Positions 12,199-21,172 of a stretch of 25,799 nt of DNA are shown piece by piece (within the stretch, counting starts at the first letter, position 1; each line of letters starts with the position of its first letter). The notes beneath the pieces were generated by a model. The model made no database searches and was not told the origin of the DNA. It saw nothing but the letters and a program-made list of their open reading frames with translations. The position numbers and the translations under genes are program-made. Location: positions 1 to 25,799 of the forward strand of contig JANQMO010000036.1 of NCBI GenBank assembly GCA_028280025.1, given 5' to 3'. The DNA comes from Chlorobium sp. (GTDB taxonomy: Bacteria > Bacteroidota > Chlorobiia > Chlorobiales > Chlorobiaceae).

Positions 12199-14550
12199 TC
12201 AGGCTTTTTCATCCTGTTTACCCTTAAACCACATAGCTCCAACAGCCACCACAAAGGCTGCGAGCATAGCGCCCGTCCAGAGAAGAGCCCCGGGAGGATT
12301 GGCGGCATAATTACCGAGTTGATAAAATATGACAGCTACGATATAGGCCAGACCGGTCGTCCAGAATCCGGCAAAAACCGTCCAGCCAAGGTTTGTCTCC
12401 CGATACACCGCCGCAATGGCAGCAGCACAGGGAAAGTAGAGCAAGACGAATAACAGGTAGGAAAACGCGCCTGTCCTGCCGTCAAACAGGTTCACCATGG
12501 AACCGAAGATGCTTGCGTCCACCTCAAGCCCTTCACTGGCGGCTTCAGGATCTGTGACATCTCCGATAGATATACCGAGCGGATCGAGCACCGTTCCGGC
12601 AAGATCGCCCAGGTTGGCAGGTATCGTTTCGAATGACTCGCCTATACCGGCCCAGAAATCAAAACCTTCGTCTTCCCCGTTACCTTTTTCTGCCCCGCCG
12701 GCACCGATCTGGGCGTACATTGCATCGAGCGTACCGACAACAGCCTCCTTGGCAAAAATACCGGTAAAAATACCCACCGTTGCCGGCCAGTTCTCTTCGG
12801 TAATACCCATCGGCGCAAACACGGGTGAGATGGACTTGCTGATCGAGGAAAGTACCGATGTTTCAGTATCCTCATTGCCAAACGAGCCATCGGTTCCGAG
12901 TGAGTTCAGAAAACTCAGCACCACGATAACCGGAACGAGAACTTTTCCGGCCCTGACAAGAAACGATTGCAACCTGTCCCATGTCCGTAATAACACACCT
13001 TTCAATGAAGGAAGATGATAGGGCGGCAATTCCATCAGAAAATGACCGGCCTCACCTTTCAAAACAGTGTTTTTCAACACAAGACCTGTTACCACGGCAA
13101 AAGCAATACCGATAAGGTAGAGCAGAAAGACAATGTTCTGTCCGCCAACCGGGAAAAAGGCCGCTGCGAACAGCGCATACACCGGAAGCCTTGCGCCGCA
13201 GGACATAAACGGGCTCATCATGATCGTCATGATCCTGTCACGCTGGTTTTCTATAGTTCTTGCGCCCATGATAGCCGGAACGTTACAGCCGAATCCGACC
13301 AGCAGCGGAATGAATGCCTTTCCGGGCAGCCCGAGTACGCGCATTCCCCGGTCCATGACAAATGCCGCCCTGGCCATATAGCCGGAATCTTCGAGAAACG
13401 ACAGAAACAGGAACATGAAACCGATAGGCGGGATAAACGTTGCCATGGTCTGAATACTGCCGCCTAACCCTGATGCAAGAAGAGTCACCAGCCATTCGGG
13501 GGTGCCGAGCGGAGTCAGTATCCCGGTAAATCCGTCTACAAAAATCGTTCCGGTAAAGATATCGAAGAAATCGATGAACGCTCCACCGAGGTTGATGGTA
13601 AACATGAACATGACATACACGGCAAAGAGGAAAATCGGAATTCCCCAGACCCGGCTGAGTACAACCTTATCGATTTTGTCAGAGACAGATTCCGAAATAT
13701 CATGTTTTCTTCGAACAACGGCATTGACGATAGCATTGATCGCTCTGTAATGATTATCGGCTATAATGATATCGATATCTTCATCGAGTTCCTCTGACAG
13801 CTTTTCTCTCGCTTGAGAGATTTCTGAACGGAGCTCCGGTCCGACAAGATTTTCGAGACGTTGGTCACCTTCGAGCAGCTTGACCGCCAGCCATTCCGGA
13901 TCAGCCATGCCGGCAACTCCGGCTGCCTCGATCTTTTCTGTAAAAACATTGATCGCGCCTTCGAGATTCTTTGGATAACTGACCGGTGACCGGTAACGCC
14001 TATCATTGCCGATCTCCTGATATATTGCAATTTTGACAGCATCGATTCCCTTGTTTTTTGACGCAACAACAGGGATCAACCTGCAGCCAAGCTCAGCCTC
14101 CAGCGCATGTACATCAATTTCCAGCCCCCGCTCATCAGCAACATCCATCATATTCAGAACGACCAGAACCGGAGCATTCATTTCAAGCATCCTGCTTGTG
14201 AGATACAGGTTCCTTTCCAGATTCGACGCATCGACAATATTGACAATCAACTGTGCTTCTCTTGAAAGGATATACTCCCGCGCTATCTCCTCATCGACTG
14301 AAGAGGCGTTCATCGAGTAAACGCCCGGCAGGTCAACCAGCTCCACTTCAAGGTTCTCATGGAAAAATGTTCCCGTTTTCCGGTCAACGGTCACACCCGG
14401 CCAGTTTCCTGTTCTCTGGTTCAGGCCTGTCAGTGCATTGAATAGTGTTGTTTTCCCGCTGTTGGGATTCCCTGCAAGGGCAATAACGGCCTTTTTCGCC
14501 TCGCTTTTTCCATCTACGGCATGCTCAGTCACTACCATCGTATCTGCCAT
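12199..14550 (-). CDS. feoB: Ferrous iron transporter FeoB
   Basis: FeoB is the inner-membrane Fe(II) permease with a cytoplasmic G-protein domain. The 783-aa protein has G1 GNPNSGKT (27-34), G3 DLPG (73-76), G4 NMMD (133-136) and G5 VASKNKG (162-168), then a GDI helical spacer (about 190-290). The membrane part carries the two Gate-type stretches with GFGCNVPAIMGARTI and PFMSCGARLPVYALF, and two further helices at the end. A long Glu/Asp/Gly-rich soluble loop lies before the last helices (GAGGAEKGNGEDEGFDFWAG). The start at 14550 has a strong GAGGAGGT site, and the ATG overlaps the feoA stop by one base (TAATG), so the two are translationally coupled. Likely repressed by iron through the regulator at 9817. 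Confidence 0.97.
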   Translation of the reverse strand: MADTMVVTEHAVDGKSEAKKAVIALAGNPNSGKTTLFNALTGLNQRTGNWPGVTVDRKTGTFFHENLEVELVDLPGVYSMNASSVDEEIAREYILSREAQLIVNIVDASNLERNLYLTSRMLEMNAPVLVVLNMMDVADERGLEIDVHALEAELGCRLIPVVASKNKGIDAVKIAIYQEIGNDRRYRSPVSYPKNLEGAINVFTEKIEAAGVAGMADPEWLAVKLLEGDQRLENLVGPELRSEISQAREKLSEELDEDIDIIIADNHYRAINAIVNAVVRRKHDISESVSDKIDKVVLSRVWGIPIFLFAVYVMFMFTINLGGAFIDFFDIFTGTIFVDGFTGILTPLGTPEWLVTLLASGLGGSIQTMATFIPPIGFMFLFLSFLEDSGYMARAAFVMDRGMRVLGLPGKAFIPLLVGFGCNVPAIMGARTIENQRDRIMTIMMSPFMSCGARLPVYALFAAAFFPVGGQNIVFLLYLIGIAFAVVTGLVLKNTVLKGEAGHFLMELPPYHLPSLKGVLLRTWDRLQSFLVRAGKVLVPVIVVLSFLNSLGTDGSFGNEDTETSVLSSISKSISPVFAPMGITEENWPATVGIFTGIFAKEAVVGTLDAMYAQIGAGGAEKGNGEDEGFDFWAGIGESFETIPANLGDLAGTVLDPLGISIGDVTDPEAASEGLEVDASIFGSMVNLFDGRTGAFSYLLFVLLYFPCAAAIAAVYRETNLGWTVFAGFWTTGLAYIVAVIFYQLGNYAANPPGALLWTGAMLAAFVVAVGAMWFKGKQDEKA

Positions 14551-14777
14551 TATTGTACCTCCTCAACAAGAATCCCTTCGGCATCTCTCTTTCGCAGCGA
14601 GAGTTTGTACCGCTTGATCAATACTTCGACCGGATCACCAAGCGGAGCAATACGGAGCACCTGTATCCTCTCACCGTTGAGAACTCCCATGTCGATCAGT
14701 TTTGATTTCAGCGACCCGGAACAGGAAAGCTTACTGATCCTGCCGCTTTGTCCTTTTTTCAACTCCGAAAGTTTCAT
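14550..14777 (-). CDS. feoA: FeoA-domain protein (second of two)
   Basis: This 75-aa SH3-like FeoA domain protein has SELKKGQSGRISKL, SGSLKSKLIDMGVLNGERI, RIAPLGDPVEVLI and YKLSLRKRDAEGI. FeoA is a cytoplasmic partner thought to regulate FeoB. Its start overlaps the stop of the first feoA (ATGA) and its stop overlaps the feoB start (TAATG), so the three are tightly coupled. Two FeoA proteins before one FeoB suggests two different regulatory surfaces. Confidence 0.92.
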   Translation of the reverse strand: MKLSELKKGQSGRISKLSCSGSLKSKLIDMGVLNGERIQVLRIAPLGDPVEVLIKRYKLSLRKRDAEGILVEEVQ

Positions 14778-15040
14778 GAACGGTTGTTTTTAATCATAAT
14801 TTTCATCGCCAGCCCCCTTCCGAGCATCATCCTTGCATCCTGAAGTTTGATAACGAGAGGGCCATTTCCCCTGTTTTGCACAACGGTAACCATCTGCCCT
14901 TCGTAAAAGCCCATCTCGCGCAGTTTTGCAGCACCATTATGATTCACACCTGGCATATGGCCTTTCCGGTGACGCCCTTCATTTACGATACCGGTAATTT
15001 CACCGGTGGAACCCTCATGCATTTCAGATAACGATTTCAT
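14774..15040 (-). CDS. feoA: FeoA-domain protein (first of two)
   Basis: This 88-aa FeoA protein has SLSEMHEGSTGEITGI, AAKLREMGFYEGQMVTVV, NRGNGPLVIKL and a basic tail IKNNRS. It has a longer His/Gly-rich insert (NEGRHRKGHMPGVNH) than its neighbour, which might bind metal; that is inference. The ATG at 15040 is preferred; the frame also opens at a TTG three codons upstream. It is the first gene of the feo operon and lies downstream of a fourth small-RNA element and a TTTGTCTAAAT box at 15159-15172. Confidence 0.9.
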   Translation of the reverse strand: MKSLSEMHEGSTGEITGIVNEGRHRKGHMPGVNHNGAAKLREMGFYEGQMVTVVQNRGNGPLVIKLQDARMMLGRGLAMKIMIKNNRS

Positions 15041-15158
15041 TGCAAACAATTATAAAACAGACTTTTAATACACTGAGAAGAAAAACCCAAAAGCCTCTTT
15101 TTCTCTTACATACAGCATCAGCAAAAAGATAAAATTCACACGTAGGCGAAGTTACCTT

Positions 15159-15172
15159 TATTTAGACAAACT
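15159..15172 (-). promoter_or_regulatory. Iron-regulator box candidate in front of feoA
   Basis: On the minus strand the sequence reads GTTTGTCTAAATAA, matching the operator-like motif (ATTTTGTCTAAAT) that overlaps the -35 of all four small-RNA elements. No TATATT follows at 16 bases here, so this copy looks like a binding site and not just a conserved -35. It lies about 120 bases upstream of the feoA start. Confidence 0.5.
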
Positions 15173-15182
15173 TCAAAAAAAC

Positions 15183-15218
15183 AAAAAAAGCCCCCCTGTG
15201 AGGAGGTCACAGAGGAGC
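15183..15218 (-). terminator. Rho-independent terminator of small RNA 4
   Basis: On the minus strand, GCTCCTCTGTGA and TCACAGGGGGGC form a 12-bp stem with two G-U pairs, the loop is CCTCC, and seven T follow (15189-15183). Confidence 0.9.
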
Positions 15219-15258
15219 CCAGCATGAAGAACAACCAATGGCAACACATTAACGTGTC
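15183..15258 (-). ncRNA. Candidate iron-linked small RNA, copy 4 (upstream of feoA)
   Basis: The predicted transcript is about 76 nt. A short first hairpin, TGACAC-GTTAAT-GTGTTG, is followed by CCATTGGTTGTTCTTCATGC (related to the CCATTGTTGATTCTCCTT of copies 1 and 2) and a terminator. The terminator loop is CCTCC, again pyrimidine-rich. It is more divergent than copies 1-3 but has the same promoter spacing, order of parts and total length. It may be a separate RNA or a leader whose terminator controls read-through into feoA-feoA-feoB. Confidence 0.65.
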
Positions 15259-15264
15259 ATGTAC

Positions 15265-15292
15265 AATATATCATATATTTATATTTAGACAA
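15265..15292 (-). promoter_or_regulatory. Promoter of small RNA 4
   Basis: On the minus strand the -35 is TTGTCT (15292-15287) and the -10 is TATATT (15270-15265), with a 16-base spacer identical in length to copies 1-3. TATTT-TGTCT-AAATA around the -35 is an interrupted dyad. Confidence 0.7.
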
Positions 15293-15316
15293 AATAAAAA
15301 TAATAAAACTTGAAAT

Positions 15317-16348
15317 TCAGTGTTTTACAGCGGCGAGAATACAGCTCGATCCTTCGGACCCCGTTCTTCGCTCCGTAAAGTCAATAAACCCGGCTGCACG
15401 CAGAGCTTCTTCGAGTCGTCCCCTGTCGAGATAGTGCGTCGGATAACCCAGCGCCCTGGTCATCAGTTCCCTGACGGTTTTCTCCTCCCTTCGGCCGTTG
15501 CACGATCCGGAGTCCAGATTCTGGGTAATGAAAACCCCACCGCTTTTCAATCCATCGCTGATTTTCCGGACAGCAGCCGGCAGATCGTCGGCCAGGATGT
15601 GAAGCACGAACGACGCGAGAATCAGATCGTACGATCGTTCCGGCAGCACGTCGAGACGCAGATCGAACGGCAGCACGGAAATCCGGTCTCGATACCCGGA
15701 GTACTGAAACTCCTTGTCAATCACGGCGGCAAGTTTGGGCACTTCGGCAATCACGGCGGAAAGCGAAGGATGCCTGTCCAGCAACGCCGTTGTATAATGC
15801 CCGCGGTTGCCCCCTATATCGCACATCGTTTCCGCCTCCCGGAACCGGTCGAGTCCGGTTATGAACGCCACCGCATCCTGTAACGTACCGCGCACGGCGA
15901 ACTGGGCGGGCCCTGACAGAAAACCGCTCCCGGAACCGCCTTCCTGCATGGTTCGTTCCGAAACAGTTTCGTCCTGTTTCTTCACATGTTCCTGCAACTG
16001 CTTCCGCATCGAAGCGCATGCCGATTCACCGAGCCGGGCCTGCATATCGAGTATACCGCCCTGATAGAACGGCGAGGTCGACACGAGAAACTCTGCCGTC
16101 TGCGGAGAGTTGACATAGTAACCGTCACTGTTGACGATCAGTTTCCTTGCTTCCAGAAAATCAAGCAACGCCTGCAAAATCGCCTTGTCGAGAGGAATGT
16201 GCCCCGAAATCTGATCCGGAGTCACGGGCGATTCCATGATATCGAAAAGCTTTACGCGAACAGACTCCATAAACAATCCCGACGCGATACCGTCGATAAG
16301 GGCGCTCTCGATACCGGAAAAATCATGTTCTGGTCTTTGCATGTTCAT
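15317..16348 (-). CDS. SAM-dependent methyltransferase, O-methyltransferase (plant-type/BchU-like) family
   Basis: This 343-aa protein has an N-terminal winged-helix dimerisation domain (about 10-100: LFDIMESPVTPDQISGHI, DFLEARKLIVNSDGYYVNS) and a C-terminal Rossmann SAM domain with motif I as CDIGGNRGHYT (from 176). Further motifs are LPFDLRLDVLP, YDLILASFVLHIL and KSGGVFITQNLD. This is the layout of acetylserotonin O-methyltransferases and of the bacteriochlorophyll C-20 methyltransferase BchU. It is not BchU itself, as I recall that sequence. The start at 16348 follows GGAGGA at good spacing; the in-frame ATG at 16360 has no such site. It lies 18 bases after the outer-membrane protein gene as the last gene of cassette 1, so its substrate may be the exported molecule or a precursor. 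Confidence 0.75.
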   Translation of the reverse strand: MNMQRPEHDFSGIESALIDGIASGLFMESVRVKLFDIMESPVTPDQISGHIPLDKAILQALLDFLEARKLIVNSDGYYVNSPQTAEFLVSTSPFYQGGILDMQARLGESACASMRKQLQEHVKKQDETVSERTMQEGGSGSGFLSGPAQFAVRGTLQDAVAFITGLDRFREAETMCDIGGNRGHYTTALLDRHPSLSAVIAEVPKLAAVIDKEFQYSGYRDRISVLPFDLRLDVLPERSYDLILASFVLHILADDLPAAVRKISDGLKSGGVFITQNLDSGSCNGRREEKTVRELMTRALGYPTHYLDRGRLEEALRAAGFIDFTERRTGSEGSSCILAAVKH

Positions 16349-16366
16349 ATTTTCCTCCATTTGTTA

Positions 16367-17623
16367 TTAAAAAGTTAAGCGAAATGCCGTGTATACATTT
16401 GTATTGTTCTTCAACTGACCGAAAAATGTCGAGGAGTTATCACCGAAAAACAGATTTCCTCCAATGACAAAGCTTGCGTCATCCGTATAGTCGTAAGTAA
16501 TTCTCGGCCTCAGATAGCCATCGTTGTCACTTGGGGAATAGTAGACCGGAACCGACAATTCAAGCGTCTGGTTCAAGAGCAGCTTCGTCGCCTGTATTGT
16601 CAGCACATGGCGGTACTCGTCCTTTTTCGTCTCGCCCGCAGTCTCCTCGTATTTGTCATAGTCGAGCATCGCTTCCAGAAAATACTGGACACTGAGATTA
16701 CAATCCTTCGCTATATCCTGCGTATAGCCTATCAGACCGCGAATCTCGGAGTTACTTACCGACGGATCACACCCCTCGCTATCGTCCAACGACCGGTAAT
16801 ACGCAAATTCCAGATTCCCGATTCCGCCAAAGAGGCTCCCTCGGACACTGCCGCCGTAAACATGCAATCTGTGGTGGCTCCTCTCACGGGACAAAGCATC
16901 ATAATCCGGCGTTTTCCAGAATCCCCGATAGCCATACAGCGCGTATTCATAATTGTTCACGTTTTTATGGATACGAATTGCTGTTTCATGATCTGCAAAC
17001 CACATATCGGGAGTCCGGACAGCCGTTGCCGCCTCGTCTCCCGCTACGCTCCCAGACAGAGGAGACCAGTGAGAGATGTATTCACCCGTTATGTATCTGT
17101 CCGCATTGAATCGGGGAGTATAGACCAGGTCGACGTTGACGATGTCGGAAAAAAACCCCAGCTTCACGGCATCTGACGGCGCTTTCAAATATTCCGGATC
17201 TCGACCGATAAAAAACGATTGCCAGTCCTTGGGGAAAAGGTCATTTAAAAAAACCAGATCTCCCGTACCCCATGTCAGTATCTGGCGGCCGATCTTGACA
17301 TCCATATACTCTGTCGGCCTCGTAAAAAGCCACAGTTCACGTGTGTCATACTTCACCTCCTCGAGCACCCAGTCAGCATAGATATCCCCCCTGTACTGCA
17401 CATCGAATGCATCCGCATATCCCCGGCACTCGATCTGCAAACGCTGCTCCATCACCGAGGCATCCTGTTCGTAAGGATCATCCCTCAGACGCAACCCGCC
17501 GAGTACTTCCACGAATCCATTGACTTCCAGTACCGGAGCCTCCTCCTGCGCAGTGGCCGTAACGGACGTGATCGCCATTGCGCAGGAGAACAGCATACCG
17601 GCAAGCGTTTTGCAAGGTTTCAT
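16367..17623 (-). CDS. Predicted outer-membrane beta-barrel protein of export cassette 1
   Basis: This 418-aa protein has a clear signal peptide (residues 1-25, ending TATAQ) and alternating beta-rich sequence throughout. It has many aromatic girdle residues and a C-terminal Phe (TAFRLTF), the outer-membrane assembly signal. Recognisable segments are VNGFVEVLGGLRLRDDPY, KIGRQILTWGTGDLVFLNDLFP and RITYDYTDDASFVIGGNLFFG. These resemble the porin-like proteins found next to RND/LolA-like pairs (DUF1302-like), though I cannot name the family with certainty. Its ATG overlaps the stop of the LolA-like gene (ATGA). It probably forms the outer-membrane exit or docking site for cargo brought by the carrier. 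Confidence 0.75.
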   Translation of the reverse strand: MKPCKTLAGMLFSCAMAITSVTATAQEEAPVLEVNGFVEVLGGLRLRDDPYEQDASVMEQRLQIECRGYADAFDVQYRGDIYADWVLEEVKYDTRELWLFTRPTEYMDVKIGRQILTWGTGDLVFLNDLFPKDWQSFFIGRDPEYLKAPSDAVKLGFFSDIVNVDLVYTPRFNADRYITGEYISHWSPLSGSVAGDEAATAVRTPDMWFADHETAIRIHKNVNNYEYALYGYRGFWKTPDYDALSRERSHHRLHVYGGSVRGSLFGGIGNLEFAYYRSLDDSEGCDPSVSNSEIRGLIGYTQDIAKDCNLSVQYFLEAMLDYDKYEETAGETKKDEYRHVLTIQATKLLLNQTLELSVPVYYSPSDNDGYLRPRITYDYTDDASFVIGGNLFFGDNSSTFFGQLKNNTNVYTAFRLTF

Positions 17624-18435
17624 CTCATTACATCCCTCGAAGGTTTTCTGAGATACCGTTCCGTAAATACGTTGTCGCGTATTCCGGTATCGTAGACGAT
17701 ACCGGAAAAGATCATTTCCGTACTGCTTCCCTTCTCGTGATCCCGTGCGACGGATCTGGTCACGGTCGGATAGTTTTTATCGCCGGCAGGAACATTTTGC
17801 ACCTCCTTGACAACGATATCCCTGTACAGAACGTCGTTCTTCTTGTAATACTCCAGCTTCATGGCTATTCCGGTCTCTTTATCGATAAAGGCCAGATAAT
17901 AGTCGAACTCGACACCCCCTTTTTCAGGCGTATTTTTTATTACATGGAACCTGTCCGTGGTTTCGACGAGCTCATGGGCATCCTCCTCGGGACTGCGCCC
18001 GGAAATATCTTCATACAGAAAGTCCGAACCGACGAAACTTGTCCTCTTGTCGCTTGCAGCGATCCTTTTGACCAGATCGAGACCGGGCATATAGAGCCAG
18101 CGATCATCGTCATGGCCGATATCCGCATGCTTGTGAACCATAAACGTCATGTTCCGCACATCCGAAGGAGCGATGAAACAGGTGAAATATTTCTGATCTC
18201 CCCCGTCAGCTCCGATATCCTTGCGCAATATGTTCAGCACTCTTCTTCTCGTTCGCCCCTGCTTGTCGGTGATGGTAAACTGCAGTTTCCCTTTACAGTC
18301 GTCACCTTGATAGAGTGACACGTAATTCGAGTGATCGACAATCTCCCTGACACTCGGTCCTTCAGCCTTTGCAACCGCCACTCCACCGGATAACAGAGCG
18401 GCAACCACGACAACCATCTTTGAAAAACGTTTCAT
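17620..18435 (-). CDS. LolA-like periplasmic carrier (outer membrane lipoprotein-sorting family), cassette 1
   Basis: This 271-aa protein has a signal peptide (MKRFSKMVVVVAALLSGGVA, cleaved near AKA-EG) and a LolA/LolB-like half-barrel with the family stretches DDDRWLYMPGLDLVKRIAAS, FVGSDFLYEDI, YDTGIRDNVFTERYL and a YLAFIDKETG strand. Proteins of this type carry hydrophobic cargo across the periplasm. They are typically encoded with RND/MMPL exporters and an outer-membrane protein, exactly as here. The ATG at 18435 is preferred over the one at 18441, because AAGGAGGA sits directly against 18441 but 7 bases from 18435. The 30-base gap to the RND gene contains one half of a 16-bp inverted repeat (18449-18464). 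Confidence 0.8.
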   Translation of the reverse strand: MKRFSKMVVVVAALLSGGVAVAKAEGPSVREIVDHSNYVSLYQGDDCKGKLQFTITDKQGRTRRRVLNILRKDIGADGGDQKYFTCFIAPSDVRNMTFMVHKHADIGHDDDRWLYMPGLDLVKRIAASDKRTSFVGSDFLYEDISGRSPEEDAHELVETTDRFHVIKNTPEKGGVEFDYYLAFIDKETGIAMKLEYYKKNDVLYRDIVVKEVQNVPAGDKNYPTVTRSVARDHEKGSSTEMIFSGIVYDTGIRDNVFTERYLRKPSRDVMR

Positions 18436-18448
18436 TTTCATTCCTCCT

Positions 18449-18464
18449 TTTTAGGGCACCTCTA
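18449..18464. repeat. 16-bp inverted repeat, left copy
   Basis: TTTTAGGGCACCTCTA is exactly the reverse complement of 21876-21891. The two copies bracket the marR and RND genes of cassette 1 (about 3.4 kb apart). GAGGTGCCCTAAAA resembles transposon terminal sequences, but no transposase is present. Confidence 0.6.
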
Positions 18465-18471
18465 TTAATTG

Positions 18472-21117
18472 TCATGAGCGGCACCCTCTCCTTTTAAAAA
18501 ATGTGTTCTCGAAAAGCCTTAACATCGCCGGCAGCAAAAGCAGCGTCACGATACCCGATGTCGTCAGAATTCCGAACAACATGACACCTGTGGTCTTGTA
18601 CGGCACCAACGGAGCGACCACAAGGGGCAGGAAGCCAACAGCGATGACAAGGACGTTTCTGCTGATAGCCCGGGCCGGCTCACCGAACAGTTCGGGCAGT
18701 ATCGACTTCCACGATTTTTTTTCATCGTACAACGACCTGCTTCTGGACAGAAAGTGTATCGCGAAATCGACGGCCATGCCGAGAGACAAAGAGCTCAACA
18801 CGGCAACCGGCAGGTCATAATCTTTTCCGATAAGCCCTGTCATCCCGTAGATCATCAAAAGAGTGATGGTCAGCGGAACCATGCATACAGCCCCCCATAA
18901 CGGTGAACGGAACAGAAAACTCATGATGAGAAAAACAATGATGAAACTGCCGGCGAACGACTGTAACAACCCTCCGACGATCCTCTCTTCCAGAACCAGA
19001 TTGATGTAGTGCAGCCCCGCCCAGTTGTATTGCAGAGGAACGGGAGGTTCGTTCTCGGCAAAAAACCTGTCGACAGCTTCGACACAAGCCTTCGTCCCCC
19101 TGCTGTCACCGGTCCTGAACTGCAATGTCACATTGATGCGCTGAAAATCAGGTGTCACCATATGCCACAGATCATGGGGCCGATGCCCCTGTTGATACTG
19201 CATGTAGCATTCAGCAACTCCCTGCAGACTGCCGGGAATCACAAAACTTTCCGGTTCGCCGTCCGTCAGCTCCTGATTCACTTTTTTAACCACATCGGCA
19301 ACCGACGAGCTTTTACCGATCAGGTCACCGGATTCGAGGAAACCCTGAAGCTTTGCAACGTATTGCAGAACATCCGGTCTTTTGAAGAGGCGCAGATATT
19401 CCTCCTGACGGTACGCCGAATCCGTAAGGGCCAGCAGGAAATCGGACTCTTCATCGGACAAGGGCTCCTGAAACCTGCGATCGAACTCGTCTATCACCGC
19501 GGCAAGCATGGCATGCTCCGAGTCGCTGCTTGCCGCGATGCTCCTGATCTCTCTTGCAATCTCACCTGTTGCACGCCGCCCGATGCCGAACCGGGCGCCC
19601 AGATCGTTCAGGCTGGCCGTCATTCCCTCTTCCATTGCACGCTTTCTTTCCGCAGTCGTTTCCGGGCTGACGTCACCTTCGAGGATAAGGTTCGCCATAT
19701 ACGTTCCTCCAAAATGCCTGTTCAAGGCAGCATCGGCCTTGCGGATAGGATGGCTCCCGACAAACCGCTTGGCGTAATTGTCATTGACCTGGATCTGCCC
19801 TATCCCCCAGATCCCGAGCAGCACAAGCCCTGCAAACAAGGCCAGAACGAATTTCGAATGCTTCCAGGAAATGAAGCCCATACGCCTCAGCCCGCGAGTC
19901 AGCAAACCTCTCTTTTCCACCTCCCTGACCTGCAACCCGAACGATTCAAGCCTTTTATCGGGGATGAACATGATATACGCGGGCACGAACAGAATGGTAA
20001 CCAGCCACGACACCAGCACGCCGATACTCAGAAACAGCCCGAAAACCTGCGCGGGAGGTATCGGGGCGAACACCAGCGAGCAGAACCCCGCAGCCGTGGT
20101 CAATGACGTATAGAGCATCGGAGTGAACAGGGTGTTCATCACCTGCCTGATATTTTCCCTGCGACCCTTTCGCTTGTCGTATACGTCGAAAAACTCAGAA
20201 AGGATATGCACCGTATCGACCATCGAAACCGACATCAGGAATATCGGAAGCATCGAACTCAGGATATGAACCGGATAGCCTGCGGCTATCATCGCCCCCA
20301 TGGTCACGATGATCGACACCGTGGCGATGAGTATCGGCAGGACAATCATGTGCACCGTTCTGAAAAAGAAAAAGAGCAATGCAAAAATAACCGCCATCGA
20401 CAACATCGACCCCAGACCCATCTGTGTGAACATCTCCACACCGATAGCGCCTTCAGCCACCGGCAAGCCGGTGATATGCCACTCTTCATCGCCCTCCAAC
20501 CCGGCGATCTTCTCCTGTAACGCCGTGTAGACTTTGTAACTCAGCAACTTGTCCGTCAACGGCAGGTAAATGCACAGCGCCTTTGCGTCCTCTGAAACCA
20601 TTTGCCCTACAAGCAACGGATTCGACAACGCCTTATCGCGCACCGACAACGCTTCCTCCCGGGTTTTCGGCGGTTCCGGCATCAGCCACTCGAAAGAGAT
20701 CGTTCCCGGCCCCGCCTGGCTCATATGATCCATGAGTGACGGGGCCACCATATCGACCTCGATCACACCTTCCATTCCGGAAGGATCGTCCGGGTTCTTC
20801 CACTTCAAGGTCTTGGCGAATTCCGTCAACTCATGAATCCGCCCAAGCGTTTCCACGGTAAACACACCCTGAGGGTCCTTCTCGTTGACGACGCCCAGAA
20901 CGACGATCTCGCTGAGTTCGAACGCTTTCTTCGTTTCATTGTGAAAAATTCTTGCGGGCTCCGTTTTCATCAGCATGTTCTCCGGATCGGTATCCATCAC
21001 AACTTTCGATAAAAACGCCCCGGCAACAATCACAACCAGAACCATCAGTGCCGCAACGACCCTGCTTCTGTTGATCGCCCAATCGATCATCGCGTTTTTC
21101 AGCTTTTCAACCATCAT
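18472..21117 (-). CDS. RND/MMPL family exporter (COG1033 type), cassette 1
   Basis: This 881-aa inner-membrane protein has the twofold RND architecture: TM1 at about 20-40, a large periplasmic domain (41-235), TM2-6 (about 236-385), TM7 at about 420-440, a second periplasmic domain (441-about 700) and TM8-12. The proton-relay Asp positions are present in both halves: Asp301 in SMVDTVHILSEF and Asp784 in GMAVDFAIHFLSR. The MMPL/COG1033 type (no adaptor needed, HpnN-like) moves lipids and other hydrophobic molecules. Both the LolA-like carrier and the barrel gene follow on the same strand. A palindrome (21139-21158) lies just upstream of its start and matches one upstream of marR, so MarR control is likely. 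Confidence 0.9.
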   Translation of the reverse strand: MMVEKLKNAMIDWAINRSRVVAALMVLVVIVAGAFLSKVVMDTDPENMLMKTEPARIFHNETKKAFELSEIVVLGVVNEKDPQGVFTVETLGRIHELTEFAKTLKWKNPDDPSGMEGVIEVDMVAPSLMDHMSQAGPGTISFEWLMPEPPKTREEALSVRDKALSNPLLVGQMVSEDAKALCIYLPLTDKLLSYKVYTALQEKIAGLEGDEEWHITGLPVAEGAIGVEMFTQMGLGSMLSMAVIFALLFFFFRTVHMIVLPILIATVSIIVTMGAMIAAGYPVHILSSMLPIFLMSVSMVDTVHILSEFFDVYDKRKGRRENIRQVMNTLFTPMLYTSLTTAAGFCSLVFAPIPPAQVFGLFLSIGVLVSWLVTILFVPAYIMFIPDKRLESFGLQVREVEKRGLLTRGLRRMGFISWKHSKFVLALFAGLVLLGIWGIGQIQVNDNYAKRFVGSHPIRKADAALNRHFGGTYMANLILEGDVSPETTAERKRAMEEGMTASLNDLGARFGIGRRATGEIAREIRSIAASSDSEHAMLAAVIDEFDRRFQEPLSDEESDFLLALTDSAYRQEEYLRLFKRPDVLQYVAKLQGFLESGDLIGKSSSVADVVKKVNQELTDGEPESFVIPGSLQGVAECYMQYQQGHRPHDLWHMVTPDFQRINVTLQFRTGDSRGTKACVEAVDRFFAENEPPVPLQYNWAGLHYINLVLEERIVGGLLQSFAGSFIIVFLIMSFLFRSPLWGAVCMVPLTITLLMIYGMTGLIGKDYDLPVAVLSSLSLGMAVDFAIHFLSRSRSLYDEKKSWKSILPELFGEPARAISRNVLVIAVGFLPLVVAPLVPYKTTGVMLFGILTTSGIVTLLLLPAMLRLFENTFFKRRGCRS

Positions 21118-21138
21118 ATCAACAACTGTTTTGCATTA

Positions 21139-21158
21139 TTGTTAGTAAACCTAACATT
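21139..21158. promoter_or_regulatory. MarR operator candidate in front of the RND gene
   Basis: TTGTTAG-TAAAC-CTAACATT lies between the marR stop and the RND start, 22 bases upstream of the RND ATG. It shares the TTGTTAG-N5-CTAACA core with 21752-21770. The size (about 19 bases, 5-base spacer) fits a MarR dimer site. Confidence 0.65.
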
Positions 21159-21172
21159 GATTATAAAAAAAA

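Noticed and set aside
19009..20106. Long plus-strand open frame (365 codons) across the RND gene
   Set aside because: It is antisense to the well-supported exporter gene, lacks a ribosome-binding site, and its translation is low-complexity and Pro/His/Arg-rich.
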